From Trichopria drosophilae (taxonomy: Eukaryota; Arthropoda; Insecta; Hymenoptera; Diapriidae): a DNA stretch of 64,000 nt. The notes beneath the pieces are model-generated. The model was not told where the DNA came from, did no database searches, and worked only from the letters and a program-made list of their open reading frames with translations. Shown one piece after another: positions 22,551 through 34,370 of the stretch (its first letter is position 1; each line of letters starts with the position of its first letter). The DNA lies in assembly GCA_030407085.1 (NCBI GenBank), contig CM059583.1:89038001-89102000 (forward strand). Direction: 5' to 3'. The position numbers were made by a program, and so were the translations under genes.

Positions 22551-23222
22551 ATGAGTGATTTTATTGACGACAACTATATTCCACCGGAATTGATGGAGAC
22601 TGCGGACATTGCCACTAAAAATTCGCTTCCCGAAAAGTCAAAGGCAATGTACCAAAAATGTTATCGTGATTTTCTTGATTGGCGAAATTTAAAAAAAACA
22701 AAATGAATGGACGAAAAAGTACTTTTGGCATATTTTTTTGAAATCTCCAAAACTTTCAATTCTGCATCGTTATGGTCGAAATATTCGATGCTAAAAACGT
22801 TGATTTACATGGAAAAAAATATCAACATTGGAAGATATCATAATTTACGCAACTTTTTAAAAAAAAATCACGTAGATTATAAGCCAAAAAAAGCCAAAGT
22901 TTTATGCCCAGAAAATATAGACATCTTTATAAAAGAAGCTCCAAACGACGTATATCTAGGCAACAAAGTAAGTGTTTAATTATGTTTTATATATAATATA
23001 TGCTGCTTTTCCATAATTAATTACTAAATTCTTTATAATGTTAAAAATATTAAAATTTTTTTAAAAGTCTTTCCTTTCCTATATAAAATTACATGTATCT
23101 ACATTATGTCATAATATTATTTAATTAATATTTTTACACTTTAACAAACAAATCTAAGAAATATATTACACAAAAGTTGGAAACATTTTCTTATAATAAT
23201 TTTAACTTGCTTTTAAATAATA

Positions 23223-23315
<93 letters not shown>

Positions 23316-24450
23316 AATTTGTGACAAAAATTTTACAGTCATTGTTTTTAATAGTTCCGTAAATATAAATATTAAAACGGTTATACGAAATGGATGAAAA
23401 TAAACAACAAATCTTTCGATTTGTTTATAGGTCGCATTAATTCTGGGGGTGACAGGAGCATGTCGAAGAGATGAGTTATGTAATTTAACGGTGGAAAACA
23501 TAAGAATAGAAAACTCGGTTATGATTATTTCTATCCCCAACACTAAAACGCATCGTCCGAGGAGTTTCACTATCGAAGGAAATTATTTCAATCTGGTCAA
23601 GGCATATATAGATTTAAGACCCAAGAATGCAAGCACAACAAAATTATCTATGACATACCGACACGGAAAGTGTGTTAATCCAGTAATCGGTAAAAATACA
23701 ATAGCAGCTATACCTAAAAAAATTGCATCTTTCTTAAAATTGCCCGATGCACATTTATATACTGGGCACACTTTCCGTAGAACTTCTGCTACGATACTAT
23801 CTAATGCAGGAGCAAATATGGAGACGGTAAAAAGTCACGGAGTATGGCGATCATCACAAGTTGCCGAGGGCTATGTGGAAGAATCCTTGCACAAGAAAAG
23901 ATCTATTTCCAATATGATCACAAATTCGATCGAAAAAGATTCTACGTTAGGCGAGGAAATGAAGCACAAAAAACGGCCCGACTTCCGATTTTTAGAGCAG
24001 TAAGACGGATCTTAGTGCGGTTTTTTGCATTCGATTCGTATGGTCGCCCAGAAACTTTGTGACCTAATCTGATTAATTACTTTTTTGAAAATGCATTGTT
24101 GCATAAACAATATGCATTTGAAAAGTGCATTTCGAGGATACATTAAATAACAAAATTACAACTCGGTAAATAAGGATCGAAATGACTCCAGTTTTGCTAG
24201 TCGGGGGTTTTCGAGGTCGCTGAACACGAATATCGCCTCGGCGTCCGGCTCGTCTCCTCAAGTCCATTGCTTCATTTCCTCGCCTACGTTTAATGATGGT
24301 AATGTCCCCGAGAAAAAAAACAAAACAAACAACGACGATAGTGTTCCAGGAACAAGTAGTTCAGCTGTTCAAAATAATTTTCAATTCACCTTCCAGTTCC
24401 AAAACTTGTTAAATAACACGTCGACTAGTAATGTTAAAATTACAAACTAA
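22551..24450 (+). pseudogene. Crypton tyrosine recombinase, three exons with one in-frame TGA
   Basis: Exon 1 is 22551-22967 (ATG in an aaaaATGa context), exon 2 is 23431-23999 and exon 3 is 24201-24450. The donors GTAAGT (22968) and GTAAGA (24000) and the acceptors tttatag and ttttgctag give matching phases (0 and 2). Exon 1 has the SAM-like N-terminal domain with SLWSKYSMLKTLIY and a KPKKAKVL block. Exon 2 has the catalytic box: Arg in TGACRRDEL, HTFRR (HxxR), HGVW and Tyr in VAEGYVEE. Exon 3 ends in an Asn/Phe-rich tail (NNFQFTFQFQNLLNN) like other insect Cryptons. A TGA at 22704-22706 breaks exon 1. The enzyme would mobilise a circular intermediate. Confidence 0.85.
23231..23307. repeat. 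(TA)n microsatellite inside Crypton intron 1
   Basis: A pure TA run of about 77 bp lies in the first intron of the Crypton gene. Confidence 0.95.
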
Positions 24451-25745
24451 AATTGTATCTCTCCTTTACTTGCCCACTTATATAAATTCAAGTTCAATAT
24501 ATTAAACTTCAAAAAAATGTAGGATTAAGTTTTTATTTTTCTACGATTTTCTGTTACATTTATAAGCATTGTTTATTAAATCGAAAACAAACGATGACTT
24601 CAAGAGAAAGAAACAGTATTTGTTTACCTATAATTTACATAAATTGATTACGTTATAATTTATAATGTATAATTATTCAGTACAATATTTAATACAATAA
24701 ATAATACATTTATTTTCTTAAATGACTTATAATTGATAAATAAATATAAAAACCCCAACCCCCCTACCCGCCTTATCCTTTTTCACTTCATGATTTTCAC
24801 CACTTCGCGCATTGTACACAGAGAGGCTCTTCGGACCGCACCCGAACTACTCAGAGTATAGCATCGCGACGATAGTTTTCGCACAGGTGTCGACCGATTT
24901 TTCTCACGGGAGACGTCCGATTTTGTCGGACCGCTGCCAGCCAAAACTCGCATGCGCGCGGGAATACGAAAAAGAGGCGACATTCATGCTTCACAAATAT
25001 ATATATATGAACCCATGGCGATCAAAAGGAGATACGCGCGAAACGCCGGAGAATATGTTGGCCCCTCGGCTCGTAATTTTTTGACTTTCGAATTTAAAAG
25101 TTTTCAGTAGATATCTTAATAGGAAAATTAATTACGCGAATTTTTTGTTAAAATAAAAAATTTCTATCTCTCTTCGTTTTTAATGTAATCGCAAAAAACG
25201 AAATTATTTGAAATATGAAATAACTTAATTATTTTGTCTTCAACTCGTCATATCTTTTACAATAATTGGAATTTTGTAATGAAATTTTTAGGAAATATGC
25301 ACTATTCTATCTACAAACTAACGTATTTTTCCAAATTATGGTTAGTCATTACGGAAATTTTTTAAAAATTGGTTTTTGTTTTACTACACAACATTGACAT
25401 TGAAAGCTTCAAACACTTCGGGAGTCGAGGAAATTTCAATAAATCGAAATTTCCTTCCCACCGAAAATTCGAGGAAGGTTCAAACTTCAAAGAAGTTTTT
25501 TGTAAAGTTATAGACTAATCTGACTTGTAGTTTTCAAGTAATAATTGAAAGTTGTAATGGTGTCGCGTCGCGTCGTCTCAAATATTCGTGAAAGAGATGA
25601 TTTTTATATGTATGACTGTTAATACGTATATATAGACTAACGATTATACATATAAAGATACAGTGAATGATCTGAAAATAATTAAAGACTGCGAAACGCA
25701 TCAATGAATTTTAATATATATTACATATACTAACGATCATACATA
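24451..25745. other. AT-rich stretch without recognised genes
   Basis: AATAAA-type poly(A) signals (near 24700-24720) follow the Crypton last exon. Beyond that I see no coding region. A GC-richer patch at 24800-25030 has no recognised content. Confidence 0.5.
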
Positions 25746-26007
25746 CAGCAGTCCTCCCTTAAGGTTAGTCCCCTTAAGGTTTATTCTTCCCGTAAGGTTT
25801 AAAACTTTCTTCCCTTATGTTTTATTTTTCCCCTCACGGCCTCTCCGACCACCAGACATTTTTTTACCGCCGGTGAACTAGTCGCAGGCGCTCGGCGTGC
25901 AGTAGAGCACAAAAAACTCTGGTAGTGGGGTCAGAGGAAAGTAAAACTTAAGGGAAGAAGCCGCCATCTTCAAAGCTAAAATTTAAACCTTAAGGGGTGG
26001 ACTACTG
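25746..26007. mobile_element. MITE, 262 bp, with cagYagtcc...ccttaagg inverted ends
   Basis: The left end cagcagtcctcccttaaggtt (25746 onward) and the right end aaaccttaaggggtggactactg (to 26007) are inverted with few mismatches. The interior has further ccttaagg/cttaaggg copies. There is no coding capacity. A short ATA/TATA flank is possible as target duplication but not decisive. Confidence 0.7.
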
Positions 26008-27041
26008 TATAAAAAATATTTCGGTTCTGGGTCGGACCGAAACGTCGCAACTCGTTCGGACTACGCGTAGGTTAGAAGCGCGCCAACTATCGGATAGCCC
26101 CGAACCAATTTCGGATGGCGGATTTTCGTCTGGCAGCGGTCCGAAAATTCGAAGCGTACACAGCCTAACGTTCGGATTGCTGTCGACCAATTTCGTACAG
26201 CTACGCGTCGAACAGTCCCTCAGTGTAGTTACGAATTTTACGCCAGCGGCGAGCCAAAAAATTATGTTCGTAATACAGGCGTAATATTTTTCGCCCTCAA
26301 CTAATCGCTGCGCCCTCGGGCGCAGCGATCAGTAAGCGGGCGCAAAATTTCATTTTACGCCCTTAATACGAAAACTACTATATTGCTGGTTTGATAATAT
26401 TTCTTTAGGTGTACAAAGCACTGATCTATATAATATGGATAGGCTATATAGTGCATTCTGTATGGCTAGATTGTGATGCATGGTAGGAAAATAGGACGTC
26501 TGAGTGGGGAGAACTTTCGTGCCCCGTGATCTCTCCCATCTTGCATCTATTGGCGAACGTAGCCTCAAGCGAACGGAAGGAGTGGTGTCCCGCTAAATTC
26601 AAATCGACATTGCTCGCAATGTAATGAAATTAAACATTTGAAAATTTCCAGTATTGCCATCACTTATTTATATATATTTCCTCATAAAATTGTAAAAATC
26701 GAAATGAAATAAACAAGACAGTTATTTTATATATCTAATTTGTTCAATGTAGATTGTTTTAGTAAAACTGATATTCGCAAGATATGTATAAGGTACAAGT
26801 GACTGCAAATTAATGAAATTTTGCTGAAAATGAAGTATTTGTAAAGTTATTAAAAATAATTATTATGTTATAAAATATATGTTTTATAAACTGATGCGAA
26901 TATGCGACTTTTATAAACTCTAAGATATCTGAGGAAGTAACCGGCAAAGTCTTTACTTTTACATCGAAACGAATCAGATCCGCGGAATATTTATATTATT
27001 ATTTAAAATTTCGTTTTATTAATTACTTATTTATTAGAATT
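26008..27041. other. About 1 kb without recognised genes
   Basis: Apart from the palindromic GC-rich end near 26300-26365 I see no gene, RNA or clear repeat. Confidence 0.5.
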
Positions 27042-27045
27042 ATTT

Positions 27046-27898
27046 TGTAACCTCGCCCTTATAAGGACGAGGCAGATTACTCTAGAATTTTTCGTAACAC
27101 AAAAAAAAAAGGGGGAACGGGGGCGCGGGCTCCAATCTCGCGACGGCGGACCTTCTCGCGAAATGACCGGGACGGGGGGGGGGGGGCACGAATAATCGCA
27201 GGGTACTAATATAAAAAAAACTTACTTGGGAACCCTCCGGTTGACCGGTTGGCTTGTTTTGCTGAGGGTTGGATTAGGGGCTGCCCTTGGTCCTTGATTC
27301 CTTCCTCGATCGGCGGATGGAAACTGGTTTCGGTTTGCCTTCTGGTATTCTGCGATGATTTCACCTTTGGGCCGGTGACTTCCTTCAACTTCCTTTTTAA
27401 TTTCGATACGACTCGTACTTTTACTCGCGGCGCGAACTAGTGCCTTCCTCGAGAGCCTCACAGATACTGAATCCTTGTCTCCTGTCTTCTCTTCTGCGGC
27501 GGTGCGCCGTCGGACCGGCGCGTGCGCGCTCGAGCGACCGGCGCGAGAGAGGGGTTCGTCCGGGGCTCGTAGCTGAGGGACGTACTCGTCGGGGCGATGA
27601 CGAGCACCGTCCTCGGGGTCTTCGTGGTGGGTATCGTCTCGGGCTAGCTGTCGCTATTATGAGCGAGAGCGATAGGGAGGGATAGAGAGAGGTCGGCGGC
27701 GGCCGAGGCCCGTTACTCGGGAACTCTCGAGGCGTACTGCGGCACGACCCGTGGGGGAGGACGATTGGAGGCGCGCTCCGGTAAAAAGAACCGTTTCTCC
27801 TCCGGGAGGGGCGGACTTCGTGGCGGGGTTACGCCCGGCCCCAATAGATGGCGCGGGGTTCGGTAAGCGCGTCGATCTGTGACGGGTTTCGTCACAAA
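27046..27898 (-). repeat. Gypsy 3' LTR
   Basis: It starts (on plus) with TGTAACCTCGCCC and ends GGTTTCGTCACA, so in the element's sense it runs TGTGACG...GGTTACA. A G-rich purine tract (gcccgggggtt) directly precedes it in the element's sense, fitting a polypurine tract. It contains poly-A and poly-G runs near 27100-27190. Confidence 0.9.
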
Positions 27899-28276
27899 CC
27901 CCCGGGCCTGACTCCAGTACCCCTTGGGTACTGTATGTCATATGTCGACGTTCGGGTTCTGGGGGGGTAGGGAGGTTTCTTTAGTATTCGGGCCAACTGA
28001 ATCGCAACGGGGCGACGGCAAGGAAGGCTCAACTTGCCTTGAACATTAACCTGCTAGGTCCCGAATTGGCGACGTATTGCGACGTGCCCTGAAGTACTTA
28101 GGTCGGTCGCATTCGCGACGGACCACTAAAACAAACCTACTAACAGATTGAAAGCATTATTAGTAAGACAATACACAGTTTGACATCAATTGACCCATAC
28201 ACAGCAACAACAAAAAAAAATATAGATAAAGGTGGGGGGGGGTGGTCCCTCAACAATAGAGGTACCAGTGTAGCAT

Positions 28277-31200
28277 CTAGACTCTTCGGGGACGTAGACC
28301 GGGACGTCTTCCGCACGGGTGCGCCGGCGAAAAGGAGACATGCGGCGCTGACGTCTTGCGTGGACGACCCGGGCGCCTACGGGGTGGGGTCGCTTTAGTC
28401 GTCTCCGCTGGCCTTATCACTCGGGGCACCTCGCTGCGGCGTGGCATGGGGGTACGCTCGTTCGGACCTTGGGTGACCGGTCGGGGCTGTTTCGATGGCC
28501 GCCCACGGCGACGTGGCAATGGTTCCTCTCCTAACGAGTCCGGACTCCTCATTTTTAATTGAGGGTCCGTAGGGTTTTCGGGTATCGAGGGTGGAGCGGT
28601 TGGTTCGCTTCTCGAACTCTCCTCGGCGTCGGGGGCGCGATAGGGTTTCAGGTCCTTGATATGCGCCCTTGGGTTCCGACGACTATCCGGGTCGCTCAGT
28701 TCGGAAACGACGAGGGATAGTGCTCGTACTATTCTATGCGGACCACTGAATTTGGGCGCAAGTTTAGCCGTAAAATTTTGAGCTCCCTACGATAGGACCC
28801 GTATGCGTCGTAGCACTAAATCGCCCACCTTGTATTCCACCTCACGATGGGAGCGATTATAGTATTCGGCTTGGCGCGTCGCTGCGCGCTCCAGGTTGCG
28901 ATATACCCAGTCGTGAATGAGAGGTAGCCTCCTCATTCGATCATGCCAGAATTCAGGATCCTTGGGAAGTGTAAGTGGGGGAGGGGGAAGATCGGTACGT
29001 AGATTTTTAATGGCTATTGGATTGCGGCCGAAATTCAGAAACGCGGGGGTCATTTTCGTGGACGACTGGACAGCCGTATTCAGGGCGAACGTAAGTTCTT
29101 CTAGGTGTACGTCCCAGTCGCGATGGTCGTGTGACGCGAAGGTCCACATCATCGTTTTGAGGGTCCGGTTTACCCTCTCGACTGGGTTCGCTTGGGCGTG
29201 ATACGGGGGGGTACGAGCAGGGGTTATGCCTAACTGCTTCAGGTGGGTCTGCACGTATGTGTTATCGTTCTGCTTGGCATTGTCTGAAAGAAAATATCTT
29301 GGGCAACCCCATCGATTGATAACTAGGCTACTGAAGGCGGCCATTATGGCGGCACCTGTAGCCGTTCGAAGGGGTTTCACTTCCACATATTTAGTAAACA
29401 TATCCTGAAAAACCACTACGAACTGGTTTTGACGCTTGCTGGGGGGGGGGGCGGTCCCATGACGTCAGAACTGACCCTCATCCAGGGGCCTTCCGTGGTT
29501 CTTTCGCGCATGAGTCCGGCCGGGGCCTGCTGAGAAACTTTTTGCTTCTGACAGGCGGGGTAGCGTGCGACGAAAGTAGTAACGTCCTGGAAAACACCGG
29601 GCCAATAGAAGTCTTGGATGAGACGGTAATACGTCTTATCCACTCCTAAGTGGCCGGCTTGCGGGCTATCGTGCGCATCACTGAGGGCACGGGCACGCGC
29701 TCCAGTGGGGAGGACGAGTTTCCAGGCGTCGAGGTCGTTGAGGGCGGACTCTATCAGCGGGTGGGGCTTATGGAAATATATCCGGTCATCCTCGATCCTC
29801 CAATCCGGATATTTCGAGGGAAATTTTCGAATATTATCCATTTTCTGGGTGTACCACGGGTCCGTGGTATCGCCCAGGGCGCAAAGGGCGGTATCGACAT
29901 TTTCGTACATTCTCGAGAGGGCATCGGGCACCACATTGAGCGTCCCTTTCCGATGCTCAATTTTCATATCATATGTCTGCATGGCTAGGGCCCACCCCGC
30001 CAATCTTCCGGTTGGGTCTCGCAAATTCCTGAGCCACTGCAGACTGCTATGATCGGTGATCACCCGAAAGTGGGTCCCCTCGACATAGGGTCGATACTTT
30101 TTCACGGCCCAAAGGACGGCGAGACACTCTTTCTCCGTGACGGTATACTTTCGTTCAGCCTTGGTGAGCACGCGGCTAGCAAAACTAATCGGGTGCTCAT
30201 TACCGGCTATTTCTTGGGTGATTACCGCCCCGATAGCAAAGTCGCTCACCTCCGTCTGAATCGTGAAGGGGACGTCAAAATTTGGGCGTGCCAGCACGGG
30301 GGTACGGGTGAGGGAATCGCGGAGGGCCTCGAAGGCAGATTGTTGCTCCGGGCCCCATATCCAGGGAGTATACTTTGTTAATAATTTAGTCAGATGAACG
30401 CGATCACGCGAAAAATCTGGGAGAAAGCGCGCGTACCACCCCACCATCCCTAAAAAGCGCCTTAGCTGTTTGAGGTTGGTGGGGGGCGGGAATTCGAGAA
30501 CGGGAGCGACCTTGTCCGGATCCGTCTTCAATCCATCTTTATTTAATACGAAACCGAGGTATTTTACCTCGTCCCGGAAGAATTCACTCTTCTCCGGGTT
30601 TAGTTCCAATCCGGCGTTGCGTAGACTGGTCAAGACAAGTCTCAAATAGCGAAAGTGGTCCTCCTCATTGTCCGTGGCGATGATGATGTCATCCAAATAC
30701 GCGAAGACGTGGGGTTCCCACGCGGGGTCGATGAGACGGTCTACTAATCGTTGAAAGGTCGCCAGCGCGTTGGTGAGCCCGAAAGGCATCCGTTTGAATT
30801 GAAATAAACCGCGCCCGGGGACAGCGAACGCGGTAACGGGCGGACTGTTAGGTGCTACCGGCACCTGAAAGTAGGCCTGGCTTAGATCGAGGGTTGTGAT
30901 GCATTGGGCCCGACTCAACCCGGACAGAATCCTATCCATCGAGGGGAGCGGGTAAGCATCCTTCTTGGTTATTTTATTTACTTCTCGGAAGTCGACGCAG
31001 AACCTAAAAGTCCCATTCGACTTCCGGACGATAACGGGGTTACTCATCCAGGGGCTCGCGGAGCGTTCGATTATGCCATTACTTAGCATTTCATCGACCG
31101 CGTCCTGTGCTACTTTTAGCATGTAAGGAGAGAGTAGGCGAGCCTTTTGACGAATCGGGGGATGACCCTGTACGTCGATAGCGTGCTGCGTCAGACGCGT

Positions 31201-31290
31201 TATACCGATCGTAGGGGTCCTATTTGCGGGGTAGTATTTATCGAGTAGCCTCCTTAATCGTGGGCCGGCTTCTTGGGAGGGGGCGACCAA
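28277..31290 (-). pseudogene. pol: Gypsy pol: RT, RNase H, integrase and AT-hook tail (broken)
   Basis: The frame 31290-29416 holds RT (FRFCVDFREVNK near residue 105, LDLSQAYFQVP near 135, FAYLDD at 196-201), RNase H (TEVSDFAIGAVI, LQWLRNL) and the integrase zinc region (HDSPQAGHLG...YPACQKQK). The first Cys of the expected CxxC pair is Tyr. A frameshift in a G-run near 29440-29450 moves the frame to 29416-28787, which has the integrase core (SDNAKQND for the second Asp, NPVERVNRTLK for the Glu). An in-frame TAG at 28787-28789 follows, after which the frame stays open to 28277 through a KLAPKFSGPHRIV segment and two AT-hook motifs (RRRGRPSK, RRPGRPRK). Together these make this copy defective. 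Confidence 0.92.
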
Positions 31291-31301
31291 CCGGCGGTAA
31301 C

Positions 31302-31640
31302 TTAAACGCCGGAATCGTTTAACGAGTGCGGGGTGCCGTTGTGGCTACTCCACGCATTATTCTCGGTATCTATTTTAAGACCGAATAGGCACATGAAATC
31401 CATCCCCAACACGCGTGCATAGTGGATGGGGGCAACTCTTATCTCCAAATTTCGCGTATGGCTATCTGCCGTCATCGCGAGGGTAACGACACCATTTAAT
31501 GGGACTAGCGCGCCATTGGCAACTCTTACTTGTTCCTCACTTGACCTTAGGAACGGCGAAACTACCTCCCGACACGCGAGACCTAAATAGGTGCGCGACG
31601 CTCCGGTATCAACGAGAGCCCTAATAATCTTCCCATTCAA
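31302..31640 (-). CDS. Gypsy aspartic protease
   Basis: A 112-codon frame has the active-site ALVDTGASRTYLGL near residues 9-22 and a C-terminal VLGMDFM, the two ends of a retropepsin fold. It lies between gag and RT, as expected, and probably belongs to a gag-pol readthrough or shifted frame. No separate ATG function is implied; the first Met is simply the first in the frame. Confidence 0.88.
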   Translation of the reverse strand: MNGKIIRALVDTGASRTYLGLACREVVSPFLRSSEEQVRVANGALVPLNGVVTLAMTADSHTRNLEIRVAPIHYARVLGMDFMCLFGLKIDTENNAWSSHNGTPHSLNDSGV

Positions 31641-31933
31641 AGCTACGCGAAAGTGGGGGCGAGGGTCCGAATCTAATGTCTATTGATTGTCTTCACAAGA
31701 ATCTATGCACTCGGACCCGATATTCAGCCCACTGGGCTTAGGGGTTGCCGAAGCGATCCTTCTCTTTTCAAAAATTTTTTCTATACGGCTTGACGTAGGG
31801 GTGATCGCGGATGGGATTGTAAGGGGGGGTTTAGGGGTTTCCTTCCCCCCCCCCCCCGTTAACAGTTTCCCGACCGTTTACGCGCGCAAACGGGACAATT
31901 GTTCGCATCACGGCCTGGATAGCCACAGACCCT

Positions 31934-33946
31934 TCAAAAATGCCCTAAGGGATGGGGGCACTCTCGGTATATGTGACCCGTCTGTTTACAATTATAACAC
32001 CGAACGGGGTTCCGATTCGGCGGCGACCTCGTCTCGGAGGGTGGGCGCTCTCTCGGCACCACATCCAGGAGGCGTGGCACTCTTGGTAGCCGCGGGTTGT
32101 TCGTGGTCGCCACTTGTGGTTGGTGTTGCTGATATGCCGGTACCGAGCGCGTGGGGTTACGACCTCTGTTCCGCTCTACGCGGGCTACCGGCGCCGCCTC
32201 CTCTTCCTCGTAGGGGGCTGGCGACAGAGGGGGTGGGGTTACGACACTAACTTTGGCCATCTTTACCGCGGGCGTCACGAGGGCCAGCTTTTCCTTGCCT
32301 CGCCTCGTCTTGGGCGTATAGGCGAAGGCGGGGAAGGCGGACTGATTAGCTGCTGGAGGGGGGCGGTAGACCCTCTCTTGATTGGCGGCCCCCTCCACCT
32401 GTCGACCGATTCGCAGTAAGTCTGCAAAATCGGTAACGGCTTCCCTCTCGATTTTTCGTGCTAAGCCCGGACGCAAGTTTTGGACTGCAATATCCAGCTG
32501 CTCTTCTTGAGACGGGAGAAAGCAAGTAAGTTGAATAGGCTCCGTAGGGCCACCAAGTATTCACGGATGGGCTCGTCAGGTCCCTGTGTGCGTAAGGTGA
32601 TCTCCCTCGTGATGCTGGCTTCCAGATGGCGTTGACCGAACGCGTCGCGAAAGTAACGTACGTATGCTAGCTTGCCTTTTCCTCCCGGTACCAGTTGAGG
32701 GCTGATCCCTTAAACGCTTCAGGTAGGGCGCGCGGGAGGTCCTCTTCCGTCAGATCCCGACTCGTGACGTATTCCCCCAGTTTGACGAGGAACTCCTCCG
32801 CGTCTTCCCCTTCCTCGCCGGAGTAACGGGGTCCGTGTGTCCTCCAATGTTCAATGACAGTCCTCTGCCATCGGACACCGGACATCGACAGGCTGGGGTT
32901 GAATGACCCTCCAGCGGTGGACGCGTTACCGCCCGGGCGATGCGAGGTTTGGGGTTGACCAATCCGCGTGCTGTTGTAGGAGGGTTGCAGCGGGGACATA
33001 CTATATGTCAGGTCCGCTGAAAAGTGGACATGGGACGTGTGCGCGTTCGGACGACGGGGGGGACGTTGTCCCACTATTCCCGGTCGAGGGGGGTCCACTG
33101 GTCGCAGGTAGACATCGCCCCGATTTTGGGGGTCGATCTCCTCGGACCATTGGAGGTTTGACGCCTCTCGTACTCCGTGGTTCACGGCATCCTCCCGAAA
33201 CGATTCGGGAGCCGACAAGGTAGGGCCGCTACCCCTCGTTAGCACGCTGGGCGGATTGTGGTATATGCCGATCGGTACCTCCCGTCGAGGCACGTTTTCT
33301 GGTCGTGCGTCACGAGGGGGGTTTATTGACCCCTCATTGGACCGATCGACCTGGTAGGTGGTCGCATCTGCCACTGAGAACCGGAAGCTCTCCTCCCCAA
33401 ACGAGATCGGGTCCCGATAATGGGCACGCGATCGATCGGACGGAAACCCATAGTCCTGCGACTCCGCGGTTCCGAACCGGGTTGACCGCTGGGGTTCGAT
33501 GGGATCTAAATGTACCGTCGGCCGGGGACCACTTAGCATGGTCCCATAAACGGGGCAACTCACCACTTCGGATAACGTGTATGGGGGGTGGTCGCCTCGT
33601 CCATCTGCTTGTCGATCCCACTCGACCGGGGTATCCGGGAACCGCTGTAAGATCGTATATCTTCCGAACCGATCCCGGACCACCTCTATCGGTCCGGATA
33701 TCAACAATTCTATCACACCGGCCGATAAGGTCGCGTAAATGTACTACCTGGTCGATTTCTGCCCGAATTGCCGAAATTTGTTCCGGACTGGCTACTCGTC
33801 GCTCCGCTACCCGAGAGGGCGCCGTGTATGACACGGGCGCGGTAGTGATGGGGGGACATATTCTGTCGTGGTGGTTGGCGTTACCACCGTTAACGTGGGT
33901 ATCCCCATTACAGGAGATGTAACGGGGGTGTATTCAAAAGAATCCA
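31934..33946 (-). pseudogene. gag: Gypsy gag (capsid and CCHC nucleocapsid), frameshifted
   Basis: An ATG at 33946 begins a Pro/Thr-rich segment. Later frames carry a long Pro/Ser/Arg-rich linker (33716-32667), then the capsid part with VIEHWRTHGPRYSGEEGEDAEEF-like sequence and DLPRALPEAFKGSALNWY. A shift near 32670 moves the capsid end to another frame, and the last frame (32476-31934) ends with a zinc knuckle CYNCKQTGHIYREC. At least two, probably three, frame changes and a Pro/Gly homopolymer stretch interrupt it. Gag would assemble the particle. Confidence 0.8.
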
Positions 33947-34370
33947 TTTTACTGCAATCAACCCAACCAATACGACATAATTAGGAAAATCACAAAAGGG
34001 TAGGGGTAAATATCAGAATCTTTCTTAATCCGCTCGTTCAGTCCTACCGGAAATACTCAACTAATGGAGGGAGAGACGCTAATAGATCAGGTGCCCCTCA
34101 AGGACGCGATGCAACTTTCAAGAATCTCGAGAGATTCTACGTCAAGCTACCAGAGTCGTTGAGCAACCTGATATCTGGCGTACAGCCAATTAATGCAAAG
34201 TCCCAAAAGAAAAAGCAACTTTCCCGGGATGGCTTCGAGCCGTATATTCGCAGTATCTGACGCAAAGGCGACGCGTTATCACGCTAATACAAACAAACTT
34301 TTATCGGTACTCCAATCACAATTTAGGACTTCTTCCTTCATGAAGCCCAATCTCAAACAGGGGAAATCCA
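33947..34370 (-). other. Gypsy leader next to gag
   Basis: Non-coding stretch between the gag start and the satellite array. No further feature was seen. Confidence 0.5.

Larger units (their letters stand above)
22105..26367. repeat. GGGCGTAAA-type inverted repeats flanking the Crypton region
   Basis: gggcgtaaaatgaaaatt near 22176-22195 is matched in inverse by attttgcgccc/aaatttcattttacgccc at about 26338-26365. Around each copy are short palindromes (cccgccgggcgtaaa...tttacgccccc on the left, gctgcgccctcgggcgcagc on the right). The two structured ends enclose about 4.2 kb including the Crypton and a MITE. They may be the ends of one composite element or two related MITEs; Cryptons themselves usually lack terminal repeats. 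Confidence 0.45.

Noticed and set aside
23202..23570. 122-codon minus-strand frame with Tyr-Ile repeats
   Set aside because: It translates the (TA)n tract and the antisense of the Crypton exon.
27440..27941. Arg-rich frames in the Gypsy LTR
   Set aside because: They lie within a non-coding LTR; the second LTR copy carries indels that break the frame.
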